A DNA stretch of 64,000 nucleotides from an uncultured archaeon (GCA_938034445.1 CALHLD010000011.1:1-64000), one strand, 5' to 3'; numbered from the stretch's first letter, positions 16,960 to 26,425 are shown. Made by a program: numbers and translations. The notes: generated by a model not told the origin, from the sequence alone.

Positions 16960-17561
16960 GTTTGGTGATAAATACTCCAATAGAAGATCATGTTTTGGAA
17001 GAGGTTAAGGTTGGAGATATCGTTTACTTAAACGGTGTTCTTGTAACAGCTAGAGATGCTGCTCATGAGAGGTTTTTGAAGCATGATGTTAAAATGCCTG
17101 TAAGTTTAAAGTTTCTTCCAATCTTCCATGCCGGTCCTATTGTTAAGAAGGTTAATAGTGGCTGGTCTATTGTTTCTATAGGGCCTACAACAAGCATGAG
17201 GATGGAATCTTTAGAATATGATTTCATAGAAAGGACTGGTGTGAAGATGATTATTGGCAAGGGGGGTATGGGTCCCAGAACTGCTGAAGCATGTAAGAGG
17301 TTTAAGGCTGTACATGCCATATTTCCTGGCGGCTGTGCAGTTGTTGCCGCAGAAAGGGTTAAAAGGGTTTTGGGTGTAGAATGGCTTGATTTGGGTGTGC
17401 CTGAAGCCCTCTGGATTCTGGAGGTTGAAAACTTTGGCCCCCTCATAGTATCTATTGACGTAAAGGGAAATAACATGTTTGATGAAAGAATAAAGTCAGT
17501 TAATGGTAGAAAACTTGAAATGCTAAAGAATTTGGATAAGGAATTTTCATCAAAGTTATAA
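16956..17561 (+). CDS. Class I fumarate hydratase, beta subunit
   Basis: A 201-residue partner of the alpha subunit. It has the swivelling C-terminal domain of class I fumarases: VYLNGVLVTARDAAHERF, GPTTSMRME, IIGKGGMG and FPGGCAVVAAE, the last carrying the conserved segment near the active site. Split alpha/beta fumarases are standard in archaea. Its ATG overlaps the alpha stop codon. Confidence 0.9.
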   Translation: MSLVINTPIEDHVLEEVKVGDIVYLNGVLVTARDAAHERFLKHDVKMPVSLKFLPIFHAGPIVKKVNSGWSIVSIGPTTSMRMESLEYDFIERTGVKMIIGKGGMGPRTAEACKRFKAVHAIFPGGCAVVAAERVKRVLGVEWLDLGVPEALWILEVENFGPLIVSIDVKGNNMFDERIKSVNGRKLEMLKNLDKEFSSKL

Positions 17562-17597
17562 AAAAATTATATAATTCATCATATACTGGTATGTGTA

Positions 17598-18986
17598 ATG
17601 TCTAAAGGCTTTGATGCAAAGAATGTTGTTGAAAAAATCTTATCAAACAAAGATTATGTGGTAGAAGAAGTTAGAAAGCTTCTAAGGATGCCAAGTATTT
17701 CTGGAACCGGTGAAGGTATAGAGGATGTTGCAGGATATTTAAGGGACTGGATCAGGGGAAGGCTTGGTTCTAGTGCAACGTTGCTAAAATACGGCGGCCA
17801 CCCTATCGTTTACGGTAAACTTGAATCAGGGAAGGATAAAACATTAATATTCTATAACATGTATGATGTCCAACCAACAGGTCCTCTCGAGCTTTGGTCT
17901 TCTCCCCCATTTGAAGCAAGAATTGTAGAAGATAAAATTGTTGCAAGAGGTGCTACAAACACGAAAGGTGCTCTAATGTCAACTCTTTTAGGCTTTGAAG
18001 CTATCGTCAACGTTCTAGGAGAATCTCCTGTAAACATAATCTTTGCTCTTGAAGGAGAGGAGGAGCTTGGTTCCCCGAGTATGCCAAAGTTTATTGAAGA
18101 CAAGAAGGGTGAGCTGCAGAATGCAGACACAGCTCTCTTTACTCTACCTTCAGAGGTTGAGTTAGGTAAGCCTAGGATTCAGCTTGGAAACAAAGGTATA
18201 GTCTTTATTGAATTAAAATGTATTACAAGCAAGTATGAAGTTCACGGAAGCTATGGTAGGGGCTTCTATAATCCTGCAGTTGTGTTAAGTAAAATTGTTT
18301 CCGAGCTCATTGACCCACATTTTGGGCCAAAAATTCCTTGGCTTGAAGAAAAGGCTGTTCTTCCAACACCAGACGATCTTATGCTTTTGGATCAGCTTAT
18401 AGAATGCACTCCACTTGATAAGATGATGTTATCACATGGTATAAAATCTTCTAGACTTCATGGCCGTGACTGGTATCAGGCTGTCTTCTTTAAACCGAAT
18501 GTTAATGTTGACGGTTTTAGTGCCGGATACACTGGACCTGGAACAAAGACTGTACTGCCAAACGAAGCTACTTTGAGAATTGACTTTAGGATTGTCCCCA
18601 ATATTGAACCAGAGGATGTAGTCCAAGGTTTAAAGTCTCTTATCGAAAAACTTGGGTTATCTGATTTGGTTGAAGTAAATGTACTCGACGGCTATACTTG
18701 GAGTAAGATAAGTCCAAGATCTCCAGTAGTAGATGTTGCAAAAGAAGCGTATACTGACATGAATATGAAACCGTACATTATTCCCTTAATTACAGGTTCA
18801 GCGCCGATGCACCTTTTTACTAGAGTCCTTAAGATTCCTGTGATTGTAACAGGCCCTGGTCATGGTGAACGTGCTCATGCACCTAATGAGTTTATAACAG
18901 TTGACACTACTTGGAAGATTGCATCTTATACAGTATATTTAGTGAATAGGATTGTCTCATGTGAAGCTAACTTGAGGCAACTTTAG
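17598..18986 (+). CDS. M20-family peptidase-like protein with altered metal ligands
   Basis: A 462-residue protein clearly of the M20 dipeptidase fold. Compared with the usual motif HYDVQP, position 88 is Met instead of the zinc-binding His (MYDVQP). In RGATNTKG, Asn121 replaces the bridging Asp. In the third metal motif (usual SDT), the aligned residue near 183 is not acidic. The Glu pair in EGEEELGSP and the C-terminal His in HGERAHAPNEF remain. Three of five expected ligands are therefore changed, and ordinary dinuclear zinc catalysis is doubtful. It may be a binding protein or an enzyme with a different mechanism. ATG start, own transcript. Confidence 0.75.
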   Translation: MSKGFDAKNVVEKILSNKDYVVEEVRKLLRMPSISGTGEGIEDVAGYLRDWIRGRLGSSATLLKYGGHPIVYGKLESGKDKTLIFYNMYDVQPTGPLELWSSPPFEARIVEDKIVARGATNTKGALMSTLLGFEAIVNVLGESPVNIIFALEGEEELGSPSMPKFIEDKKGELQNADTALFTLPSEVELGKPRIQLGNKGIVFIELKCITSKYEVHGSYGRGFYNPAVVLSKIVSELIDPHFGPKIPWLEEKAVLPTPDDLMLLDQLIECTPLDKMMLSHGIKSSRLHGRDWYQAVFFKPNVNVDGFSAGYTGPGTKTVLPNEATLRIDFRIVPNIEPEDVVQGLKSLIEKLGLSDLVEVNVLDGYTWSKISPRSPVVDVAKEAYTDMNMKPYIIPLITGSAPMHLFTRVLKIPVIVTGPGHGERAHAPNEFITVDTTWKIASYTVYLVNRIVSCEANLRQL

Positions 18987-19030
18987 CGTATTAGCTGAAA
19001 AGTTTGCAGTTTCCAAACGTTAGAAGTCGA

Positions 19031-19058
19031 GTAAACTTTAATATCTTTAATAGTTTAC
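19031..19058. promoter_or_regulatory. Inverted repeat upstream of nnr
   Basis: GTAAACT (19031-19037) and AGTTTAC (19052-19058) form a perfect 7-bp inverted repeat around an AT-rich core that probably includes the TATA box. It ends 10 bp before the nnr ATG. Candidate operator; the binding protein is unknown. Confidence 0.4.
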
Positions 19059-19068
19059 CATAAATGTA

Positions 19069-20616
19069 ATGGTTCAAAATCTACTTGAATATTATAGGCT
19101 TTTTACTCCTAACGAAGTTTCTTCTGAAGAAATGTCTGTGATTGAAGAGAATGCGGTGGGCTTTGGATTCTCAAGGCTTTTGATGATGGAGAATGCTGGC
19201 GCTAAGGTAGCAGATTTTATTCTTAAAAAATATGGTGAAAGGGTTAGAAATGTTGTTGTTGTATGTGGAACTGGAAATAACGGTGGAGATGGTTTCGTAG
19301 TAGCGAGGCATTTGAGGAACAATCTTTTGAGCGTTAAGGTTGCACTTGTCGGCCGCCCTTCTGAAATTAGAAGTGATGAGGCTAGGTTAAACTGGCTTCT
19401 TTTGGAAAAGATGGATGATGTTGAAAAATTATTTTTAACAGACACTTCTTCTATTGAAAATTTGAAAAAAGTTTTCGAAAAATGCGATGTTATTGTTGAC
19501 GCAATATTGGGTACTGGAGTGAAGGGTGTATTATATGATCCAATAAAATCTGTTGTCGAAACAATAAATGGGTTTGATAAGATTGTTGTTGCAGTTGATA
19601 CTCCAACAGGCTTAAATCCTTCTACTGGCGAAATTCATGGGCTATCTGTTAAGGCATCACATACAATAACTTTTCATAAAATGAAGAAGGGTCTTGTAGG
19701 TAAAAGCGAGTATACTGGAGAAGTTTTTGTTGAAGAAATAGGGATACCTTGGGAAGCAGAATTTTTTACTGGACCAGGTGATTTAAGGCGTGTGATAAAG
19801 CCTAGGAAAGCGTATTCTCATAAAGGTGACTACGGCACTGTGCTTGTTATTGGAGGCTGCGAATTCTATTCTGGTGCACCTGCTCTTGCAGCTCTTTCAT
19901 CTTATAGAACTGGTGCTGGGCTTGTGTATATAGTTGCTCCTCAGTCGGTAGCAGCCTCTATTAGACAGATTTCACCTGACTTAATCGTATACCCTACAAA
20001 GTATACTCATTTTACATTAGATGATGTAGAGTTGGTAAAGGGTCTTCTTAAAAAGGCTGATGCTTTGGTTATTGGTCCAGGTCTAGGTCTTCATCCTGAA
20101 ACCATTGAAATGGTGCATGAGGTTCTAAGACTATGTAAGGGTGTTGTTAAGGTTGTATTGGATGCTGACGGGTTTAAGGCTTTAAAGGATAGTCCTCGGC
20201 TGCTTGAAGGTGTTGTAGCAACACCTCATGCAGGCGAATTTAGGCACGTGTTCGACTTTTCTGTTGGAGAAAGGTGGTGGGAGCGTATTGATACTGCTGT
20301 TGATGTTGCACGAAAATATAATTTCACTCTTCTTCTTAAAGGTCACGATACTCTTATAACAGACGGCTTTAGGGTTAAAGTTAATCGTTGGTCAACATCG
20401 GGTATGGCTGTTGGAGGAAGTGGTGACGTATTATCTGGAATTTTAGGAACTTTCCTTGCATGGGGTAATGACTATTTTTATTCAGCGGCTGCAGCGGCTT
20501 ATGCGCATGGTGATGCTGGTATAAGGGCTGTAGAGAAAAAAGGCTTTCATATTCTCGCATCCGACCTATTGGATGAAATACCTGCTGTCTTGAAACCTTT
20601 TGACAAAGAGGTTTAA
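19069..20616 (+). CDS. nnr: Bifunctional NAD(P)H-hydrate repair enzyme Nnr
   Basis: A 515-residue fusion. The N-terminal NAD(P)HX epimerase domain (~1-215) has CGTGNNGGDGFVVARHL and AVDTPTGLNPSTG. The C-terminal ADP-dependent NAD(P)HX dehydratase (~230-510) has KGDYGTVLVIGG, VIGPGLG and the nucleotide-binding GGSGDVLSGILGTFLAWG. Together they restore damaged hydrated NADH/NADPH, a repair task that matters more at high temperature. Domain order and length match the usual archaeal/bacterial fusion. Confidence 0.93.
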   Translation: MVQNLLEYYRLFTPNEVSSEEMSVIEENAVGFGFSRLLMMENAGAKVADFILKKYGERVRNVVVVCGTGNNGGDGFVVARHLRNNLLSVKVALVGRPSEIRSDEARLNWLLLEKMDDVEKLFLTDTSSIENLKKVFEKCDVIVDAILGTGVKGVLYDPIKSVVETINGFDKIVVAVDTPTGLNPSTGEIHGLSVKASHTITFHKMKKGLVGKSEYTGEVFVEEIGIPWEAEFFTGPGDLRRVIKPRKAYSHKGDYGTVLVIGGCEFYSGAPALAALSSYRTGAGLVYIVAPQSVAASIRQISPDLIVYPTKYTHFTLDDVELVKGLLKKADALVIGPGLGLHPETIEMVHEVLRLCKGVVKVVLDADGFKALKDSPRLLEGVVATPHAGEFRHVFDFSVGERWWERIDTAVDVARKYNFTLLLKGHDTLITDGFRVKVNRWSTSGMAVGGSGDVLSGILGTFLAWGNDYFYSAAAAAYAHGDAGIRAVEKKGFHILASDLLDEIPAVLKPFDKEV

Positions 20617-20679
20617 TTTTCTTAATATTTTAAAAAATTATTAACGTAATGTTCTTACTCTTATGATGTATAGATTGGA

Positions 20680-23600
20680 ATGCTGTATATAAAGAAGGTT
20701 GAGGTGGAGGGTTTTAAAACCTTTAGTAAGAAGGTTACGTTAAACCTTCAACCGGGGTTCATTGCGATTACTGGATTAAATGGGTCTGGAAAGTCTAACA
20801 TATTCGATGCCATACTCTTTGCTTTAGGTGAAAGTAGTCCAAAAACTTTGAGGGTTACAAGTTTGAAGAATCTTTTATTTGATGGTGGTGTTAATGGCGA
20901 GAAAGCCTCTAAGGCTATCGTTTCTGTGCAGTTTGAAAATTCTGGTAGAGAAATTCCTGTGGATGCTGACACGGTAACTTTTACAAGAGAGCTTAGGGAA
21001 GATGGTGAATCAATATTTAAAGTAAATGGTAGACATGTTTCTAAGCAAATGGTTCTAAATCTAACGCAACTTTGTCTGATTTCACCTGAAGCATTTAATG
21101 TTGTCTTGCAGGGGATGATTAATCGTGTTGCCGAATTGAGGCCTGATGAACGCCGCCGTCTACTTGAAGGCCTTATTGGTGTAGCACAGTTTGATGAAAA
21201 AAAGGCTGAAGCTTTAAAGAATCTTGAGGAAGCAACACATAAGCTTGAAATAGCCTTTGCGAGGATTGGAGAAATAAGGAATGTTTTAAGAAAGAATGAG
21301 GAAGCAAGAAACATACTATTAAGATATCGTCACCTTGAAGAGGAAGTAAGGCGCCTTAATGCAATGAAGACCTCAAAAAACATAAGTTTTCTTACACAAT
21401 CCATTTCCTCTCTAAACTCTAGCCTAGAAGAAGAAAAGGCTCTGTTAAAGAAAAGATTACATGATAAGACTGTTTTAGAGTCTGAAATAGAAGGGTTAAA
21501 GGGTCAAAAAGAGCTTTTTCTTTCATCAATATCCGATCCATCAAAGACCTTCGTAAACTATGAAATGGAGCTTGCTTCAACATTTTCGAAGATAGGTGAA
21601 CTATCTTCTTTAATAAAATCTCTTGAAGGAAGGAACTTGGAGATAGAGCAAGACCTCTCAACATTATCGACAATGCTTTCGGGGCTCGAGGTTGAAAAAA
21701 ATACTCTTTCCCAAAATATTGAAAAGTTAAGGAATGAAATTAAAGTTAAGGAAGGTGAACGCCAAAATCTTTTGCAGGAAATTAAAAAGATTTCATCAGA
21801 TATAAACGAATTGAATAAGAGGATTTCTAGTATTAAGTCTCAAAAGATTAAGGTTGACGCTAAAATTAAGAAGATTGAAGCAATTTTGGAAAAGGATAAG
21901 GCTAAAAGGGAGAAGATATTGTCAATTTACACGAAACTTTCTTATAGGGTTAAGGTGCTTGAAAATAAACAGAACTCTTTTTCAACAATATTAAATGAGC
22001 TTAAGCAGTCTCTTTCAAACTTGGATCAACTTTTACAGAGTGGGTCAACAGAAGTAGTTTCTCTCTCAAAATCATATGAGGAAATTGAGCGAAGACGTAA
22101 GATTATGCTTGATGCAATAAAGTCTTCTATCGAAATATTAGAGAAGGTTGAATCAAATATTGTTAAGGCTGAAGCGGTTAGGCGGATTGCTGAAGAAGTT
22201 CTTGATGTAGGGGGATTAGAGAGGCTTGTTTCTCTGGCAAAAACTGGTGCTGTAGGAGGTTGTGTTGGGCTGGTAAAAGATCTTATAAGCTTTGAAGAAA
22301 AGTATGTAAAGTCTGTTCAGTCGGTTTGTGGCTTATGGTTTAATGCAATAGTTGTCGAAGACCGTGAATCATTAAAAAAGCTTATTGAGGTAGCTAAGAA
22401 AGTTGGTGCAAAACAATTTAATGTGATAACATTATCTGAAATAAAACCTGTACCTCTTTCCAATCTCCCTCAAGGCTCTGGTGTAGTAGGTTACCTTTCA
22501 AGTTTTGTTGATGTTAAAGGAGGTTATGATGTTTTGAAAAGTTTTCTTTTCCAAAACACTTTATTGGTTGAAGACAACTCTACGGCACTAAAATATTCTG
22601 GTGAAGGATTTAGATGTGTTACATTAGATGGTGCCTTATATGAACCATACGGTTTAGGGTATGCATCAGGTTTTCCAGAAATTCTTGAGGCAGTATCATC
22701 TTATGGTGCAGACGAATATTATGATGATCTTAAGACTGTAATCGAGAATCTTAAGAGAATTGTTGAAAAGAGGCAGAGCGACCTAGAGAGGTTGAATGAA
22801 AAGGGTAAAGCTCTATTGGAAAAGAAGGCTGAAATTTCTAAAAGTCTGGGTCAAGTTCATGGTGAAATTGACTCAATAATCAAGTTTGTTAAAAAATATT
22901 CTGAGACATACTCCTTAAACCAGGAGAAGCTTAACAGTTTGAGAAGTAAGCTTTCTAAGGTCGAATTTTATCTTAAAAGAATAGAAGAAAAAATTAATAG
23001 GTTGAACGGGAAAAGAGAAGAATTGTTGAAAATATTGCAAAGTGATGAGGAAAATGTTGAAGCCCAAAAACTTATTGAATTGAATAACATGCTAAACAAC
23101 TTAAACAGTCAACATCAATCTTTAACCAATATAATTAATGAAATGAACGTTAATCTTCTTCGGATGAAGAGTAGGCTTGAAAATGATGTTCTAATATCCT
23201 ACAATAATACTAAGAAAAGTATTGAAAAACTGAAGAACGAATATAATGATAATAGGGTTAAGGTTGAAGAAAGTAGACGTCTTCTAGAAAGTTTAAACGA
23301 AAAATACAATGATTTAAAGTCTAGGGAGGAAGAATTTCATCGGGCATCGATAAACATGCAAAAGACTATCTCCGAATTCGATGCGAAAATCAGTGAAAAA
23401 ATTTCTCAACTCAACTCCTTAAATGAGATGATAAGCAGGTCGACTCTGAGGGTGAACCAGATTAGCGGTAAGATTGAAAATTTGAAGGAAAAGCTTGAGG
23501 CTGAATATAATACGTTAAGGCTTTACGGCTACAGTTCTCCAATAGAATATGTTGAAGGGTCAGAGGATATTCTTTTGATGCTTCAGCAGGAGATGGAGGA

Positions 23601-24216
23601 AGTTAAGCCTATGCTAAACTTTTTGGCTGAAAAAGATTACGAGAATGTTCTTGAAGGCTACAAGAATCTTTCTATTAGAAGTAATCAGCTTGAAGAGGAG
23701 AGGGAAAGTATTATTGCTTTGATAGAGGAAATCGATAGCCAGAAAAAGAAGGTGTTTATGGACGCTTTTGAAAAGATTGACCGTAGTTTGAGAAGCGTTT
23801 TTAAAGAACTTACTGATGGTGAAGCTTGGCTTGAGCTTGAGAATCCCGACGAAATATTTTCTGGAGGAATCTATCTTATGGCAAGTTTTCCTGGAAAAAG
23901 GCCTAAGGAATCTCTTATGCTAAGTGGTGGTGAAAAGACCATCACAACTGTCGCATTTATTTTAGCAATGCAGAGTGCCTACAAGTCACCCTTCTATTTA
24001 CTAGATGAAGTTGACGCTCACCTTGATCAGCTAAATCTGGAGAGGTTAACCAAGATTTTGAAAGAACGTTCTAGAGAATCTCAAATTATACTAATAACTT
24101 TAAAGGATTTGACACTTTCTAAAGCTGACAAAATATTTGGCGTCTACCAGCGTGCTGGTAGCGCACATGTTGTAGAATATTCTCCAGGGGTTACTGTTAA
24201 GGAGGTTAAGGCATGA
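20680..24216 (+). CDS. smc: SMC chromosome condensation ATPase
   Basis: 1178 residues with the full SMC layout. The N-terminal ATPase lobe has Walker A TGLNGSGKSN near residue 35. A long coiled coil follows, then a hinge around residues 510-665 and the return coiled coil. The C-terminal lobe has LSGGEKT and Walker B LLDEVDAHLD. SMC dimers with the kleisin ScpA and ScpB extrude or tether DNA loops. All three genes overlap here (SMC stop and ScpA start share 4 bp), so the complex is made from one transcript. Crenarchaeotes such as Sulfolobus lack this canonical set. Confidence 0.97.
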   Translation: MLYIKKVEVEGFKTFSKKVTLNLQPGFIAITGLNGSGKSNIFDAILFALGESSPKTLRVTSLKNLLFDGGVNGEKASKAIVSVQFENSGREIPVDADTVTFTRELREDGESIFKVNGRHVSKQMVLNLTQLCLISPEAFNVVLQGMINRVAELRPDERRRLLEGLIGVAQFDEKKAEALKNLEEATHKLEIAFARIGEIRNVLRKNEEARNILLRYRHLEEEVRRLNAMKTSKNISFLTQSISSLNSSLEEEKALLKKRLHDKTVLESEIEGLKGQKELFLSSISDPSKTFVNYEMELASTFSKIGELSSLIKSLEGRNLEIEQDLSTLSTMLSGLEVEKNTLSQNIEKLRNEIKVKEGERQNLLQEIKKISSDINELNKRISSIKSQKIKVDAKIKKIEAILEKDKAKREKILSIYTKLSYRVKVLENKQNSFSTILNELKQSLSNLDQLLQSGSTEVVSLSKSYEEIERRRKIMLDAIKSSIEILEKVESNIVKAEAVRRIAEEVLDVGGLERLVSLAKTGAVGGCVGLVKDLISFEEKYVKSVQSVCGLWFNAIVVEDRESLKKLIEVAKKVGAKQFNVITLSEIKPVPLSNLPQGSGVVGYLSSFVDVKGGYDVLKSFLFQNTLLVEDNSTALKYSGEGFRCVTLDGALYEPYGLGYASGFPEILEAVSSYGADEYYDDLKTVIENLKRIVEKRQSDLERLNEKGKALLEKKAEISKSLGQVHGEIDSIIKFVKKYSETYSLNQEKLNSLRSKLSKVEFYLKRIEEKINRLNGKREELLKILQSDEENVEAQKLIELNNMLNNLNSQHQSLTNIINEMNVNLLRMKSRLENDVLISYNNTKKSIEKLKNEYNDNRVKVEESRRLLESLNEKYNDLKSREEEFHRASINMQKTISEFDAKISEKISQLNSLNEMISRSTLRVNQISGKIENLKEKLEAEYNTLRLYGYSSPIEYVEGSEDILLMLQQEMEEVKPMLNFLAEKDYENVLEGYKNLSIRSNQLEEERESIIALIEEIDSQKKKVFMDAFEKIDRSLRSVFKELTDGEAWLELENPDEIFSGGIYLMASFPGKRPKESLMLSGGEKTITTVAFILAMQSAYKSPFYLLDEVDAHLDQLNLERLTKILKERSRESQIILITLKDLTLSKADKIFGVYQRAGSAHVVEYSPGVTVKEVKA

Positions 24217-24854
24217 GTGTAAAGTCCCCTCTGACAAAGTTTCCTTTAAAGCTCTTAGTTGACACTGAAAGTATTCCTAAGAGGAGGGTTTGGGAGGTCA
24301 ATATTGCAGAGTTGCTAAAACAGTTTACTACACTATATTCTGATTACAAGAAGGATCTGAGACTCTATGGTACTGTAGCATTATCTTCTTCTATCATATA
24401 CAAGTTGCAGGTTGAATCATTTTTCCTTTTCGAAAAACAGGCTTCAAGAGTCTTTGGAAGTGAAGAACTTTCTCTTCCAACTATCATCGATGTACCATAT
24501 AGGCATGAAGTTTACTCTACATCTGTCGACGACCTTATTGTTGCTTTAGAGAGGATAATATTTTCTTCTCCAACTAAGAGGATGAAGAGGGAGGAGACGC
24601 TTGTTCCTGTTGCAAGTTTGGAGCTTCCAACTGACCCATTTTTGATGAACATAGGTGAAATGTTGAAGGAGTTTAAGAAGAAACTTTTGTCGTTGATGGA
24701 TGAAGAGCATATTGTAAGCTTTAGAAGGATGGTTGAAGGATTGCCTATTATTGAGGTTGTAAGAAATTTTCTTTTAACACTTTTTGTAGCTCAAGAAGAG
24801 TTTGCTGACCTTATTCAAAAAGAAGATGATATAATTATAAAGGTGCTTTTATGA
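24213..24854 (+). CDS. scpA: Kleisin ScpA
   Basis: A 213-residue kleisin that bridges the SMC heads. The N-terminal helical part (WEVNIAELLKQFTTLYSDYKKDL) contacts the SMC neck. The C-terminal winged helix includes SFRRMVEGLPIIEVVRNFLLTLFVAQEE, which resembles the ScpA ending. It is more divergent than smc itself, but position and domain pattern make the call firm. ATG overlaps the smc stop and its end overlaps scpB. Confidence 0.85.
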   Translation: MSVKSPLTKFPLKLLVDTESIPKRRVWEVNIAELLKQFTTLYSDYKKDLRLYGTVALSSSIIYKLQVESFFLFEKQASRVFGSEELSLPTIIDVPYRHEVYSTSVDDLIVALERIIFSSPTKRMKREETLVPVASLELPTDPFLMNIGEMLKEFKKKLLSLMDEEHIVSFRRMVEGLPIIEVVRNFLLTLFVAQEEFADLIQKEDDIIIKVLL

Positions 24855-25390
24855 TGAGCGAAAAAGATGATATAAGCGTTTTAAAGGGTAAGATTGAAGC
24901 AGCCCTCTATGTCGCCGGTAGACCTCTTTCTCTGGAAGAACTTTCTAAGGCTACTGGTATACGTTCTAAGAGAAAGAATCTTCTTCTGGCTAGGGAGGTT
25001 CTTTCAACATACAATTCCTTTTCTAATGCGCTTGAAATTTTAGAGCTTCCAGGAAACCTTTTTGTTTTACAGCTTAAAGAAAAGTATAGGGATATTATAA
25101 GAAAGTTTTCTACTAAACCACTTCTTCCTGAATCCGCTTTAAAGACGCTATCTTATATCGCATTCTATCAACCTGTATCCGTTAAAGATATTGTTAACAA
25201 GATTGGCGTTAAGGCCTATAGGCATATTTCTATGCTTGAAGCACTAGATTTTGTTGAAGCAAAACCTGGTGTCAGGCCAAAAACATATGTTACTACGTCA
25301 AACTTTTCAAGATATTTTGGGTTAAGTGAAGACATTAACATTTTAAAGGAGCAGTTAAAGAATAGGGTTAGTAAGGGTTTAAAGCTTTAA
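24851..25390 (+). CDS. scpB: ScpB, SMC-kleisin accessory protein
   Basis: A 179-residue protein with two winged-helix domains. The first contains KGKIEAALYVAGRPLSLEEL, the typical ScpB N-terminus. The second contains LPESALKTLSYIAFYQPVSVKDI. ScpB dimers bind the middle of ScpA. Start ATG 24851, overlapping scpA; the second Met codon at 24854 is an alternative. Confidence 0.9.
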   Translation: MMSEKDDISVLKGKIEAALYVAGRPLSLEELSKATGIRSKRKNLLLAREVLSTYNSFSNALEILELPGNLFVLQLKEKYRDIIRKFSTKPLLPESALKTLSYIAFYQPVSVKDIVNKIGVKAYRHISMLEALDFVEAKPGVRPKTYVTTSNFSRYFGLSEDINILKEQLKNRVSKGLKL

Positions 25391-25418
25391 AGAAAAGTAT
25401 ATTACATATTCTTTATAA

Positions 25419-25437
25419 CACCCTTTCGCATAGGGTG
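25419..25437 (+). promoter_or_regulatory. Inverted repeat covering the Shine-Dalgarno of eS8
   Basis: CACCCT (25419-25424) and AGGGTG (25432-25437) are perfect inverted 6-mers around TTCGCAT. The right arm contains the GGGTG ribosome binding site 8 nt before the ATG. CTTTATAAC at 25411-25419 is a TATA candidate that overlaps the left arm by one base. If transcription starts further upstream, the hairpin would hide the binding site; otherwise the repeat is an operator candidate. Confidence 0.4.
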
Positions 25438-25445
25438 CTTCTAGT

Positions 25446-25832
25446 ATGCCAAAATATGTAGAAAACTTGAAAAAGAGGAAGCCTACTGGCGGTGTTCGTG
25501 TTCCTAATAGGGGTAGGAGAGCGTACGAAGAGCACGGTTATCCTGTAGACACTATGGTTGGTGATGAAGAGCGTTTGATTAAAAGGTGTAAGGGTGGAAA
25601 CTATAAAGTTAAATGTGTTAGGGCCTATTACGCTAATGTCGTCGACCCGGTTTCAAAGCAGTCTCGAAAGGTTAAGATTTTGAAGCTTATAGCAAATCCT
25701 GCAAGCAAAGATCTTACGAGGAGAGGTGTTATAACTAAGGGTGCTGTTTTAGACACTGAACTTGGTCAAGTGAGGGTTACCTCTAGACCTGGACAGGATG
25801 GTGTTGTCAACGCCATTCTACTTAAACGGTAA
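25446..25832 (+). CDS. rps8e: Small ribosomal subunit protein eS8
   Basis: 128 residues, the normal archaeal length. It has a basic N-terminus KKRKPTGGVRVPNRGRRAYE and the conserved C-terminal part ITKGAVLDTELGQVRVTSRPGQDGVVNA, typical of archaeal eS8. It heads a run of information-processing genes (SRP19, Gar1, TFB) with short gaps, probably one operon. Confidence 0.95.
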   Translation: MPKYVENLKKRKPTGGVRVPNRGRRAYEEHGYPVDTMVGDEERLIKRCKGGNYKVKCVRAYYANVVDPVSKQSRKVKILKLIANPASKDLTRRGVITKGAVLDTELGQVRVTSRPGQDGVVNAILLKR

Positions 25833-25838
25833 GCTAAA

Positions 25839-26138
25839 TTGAAGGACTACGAGCATATAATATTGTGGCTTGACTATTTTAACTCAAAATTTTCTAGAAG
25901 TTGTGGTAGACGTGTTCCATTAAATCTTGCAGTCTCTTCACCCACGCTTGAAGAGCTTGTGGAGGCTGCTAAAAGATTAGGTTACGAAGTTGAAGCTGTT
26001 AGGGCAAGGTATCCTAAAAGAAATTGGGAAGAAAGTGGCTACATCTCAATACCTAAGAAAAAAAATAAGACAGCGGCTGTGAAGGAGATTTCAAAGATGT
26101 TGTCAATTGTCCGAGGCATGAGGCGCCAGAAGGGTTAA
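25839..26138 (+). CDS. srp19: Signal recognition particle protein SRP19
   Basis: 99 residues. It contains IILWLDYFNSKFSRSCGRRVP, the SRP19 N-terminal strand and loop that contact the 7S RNA tetraloops. The basic C-terminus (MRRQKG) and length fit. It assembles with 7S RNA before SRP54 binding. TTG start 6 bp after eS8. Confidence 0.88.
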   Translation: MKDYEHIILWLDYFNSKFSRSCGRRVPLNLAVSSPTLEELVEAAKRLGYEVEAVRARYPKRNWEESGYISIPKKKNKTAAVKEISKMLSIVRGMRRQKG

Positions 26139-26170
26139 AGTTTAAATTATATGCTTTTGGTTAATGTGTT

Positions 26171-26425
26171 GTGAAAAAACTGGGTGTTGTTCTACATAAG
26201 GCTAAAAGCGGAAATCTTGTTTTGAAAGGTACAGATTTTTTTAAACCTTCCCTTACAGTATATGATGAAGAAGGTAAGAAGGTTGGTTTTGTTATAGAAA
26301 CTTTTGGACCCGTAAACTCGCCATATGTTCTTGTTAAACCTACTACTGATAGGGTTCGAAAACTTTTGGGGAAAACCTTGTACGTGAAGGATGGTGGGGC
26401 TGGTGTTGGAAGAAAAGGAGTCTGA
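26171..26425 (+). CDS. gar1: H/ACA RNP protein Gar1
   Basis: 84 residues forming the small six-stranded Gar1 barrel. It contains KLGVVLHKAKSGNLVLKG, IETFGPVNSPYVLVKP and GKTLYV. Gar1 works with Cbf5, Nop10 and L7Ae in RNA-guided pseudouridylation. GTG start. The gene overlaps the start of tfb; the gar1-tfb pair is common in archaea. Confidence 0.9.
   Translation: MKKLGVVLHKAKSGNLVLKGTDFFKPSLTVYDEEGKKVGFVIETFGPVNSPYVLVKPTTDRVRKLLGKTLYVKDGGAGVGRKGV

Noticed and set aside
17598-18986. Annotation as a normal zinc dipeptidase or acetylornithine deacetylase
   Set aside because: Three expected metal ligands are replaced, so a standard catalytic claim is not supported.
20748-21314. A 188-codon minus-strand open frame inside smc
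   Set aside because: It lies entirely within the conserved SMC ATPase domain on the other strand, and its product shows no family features.
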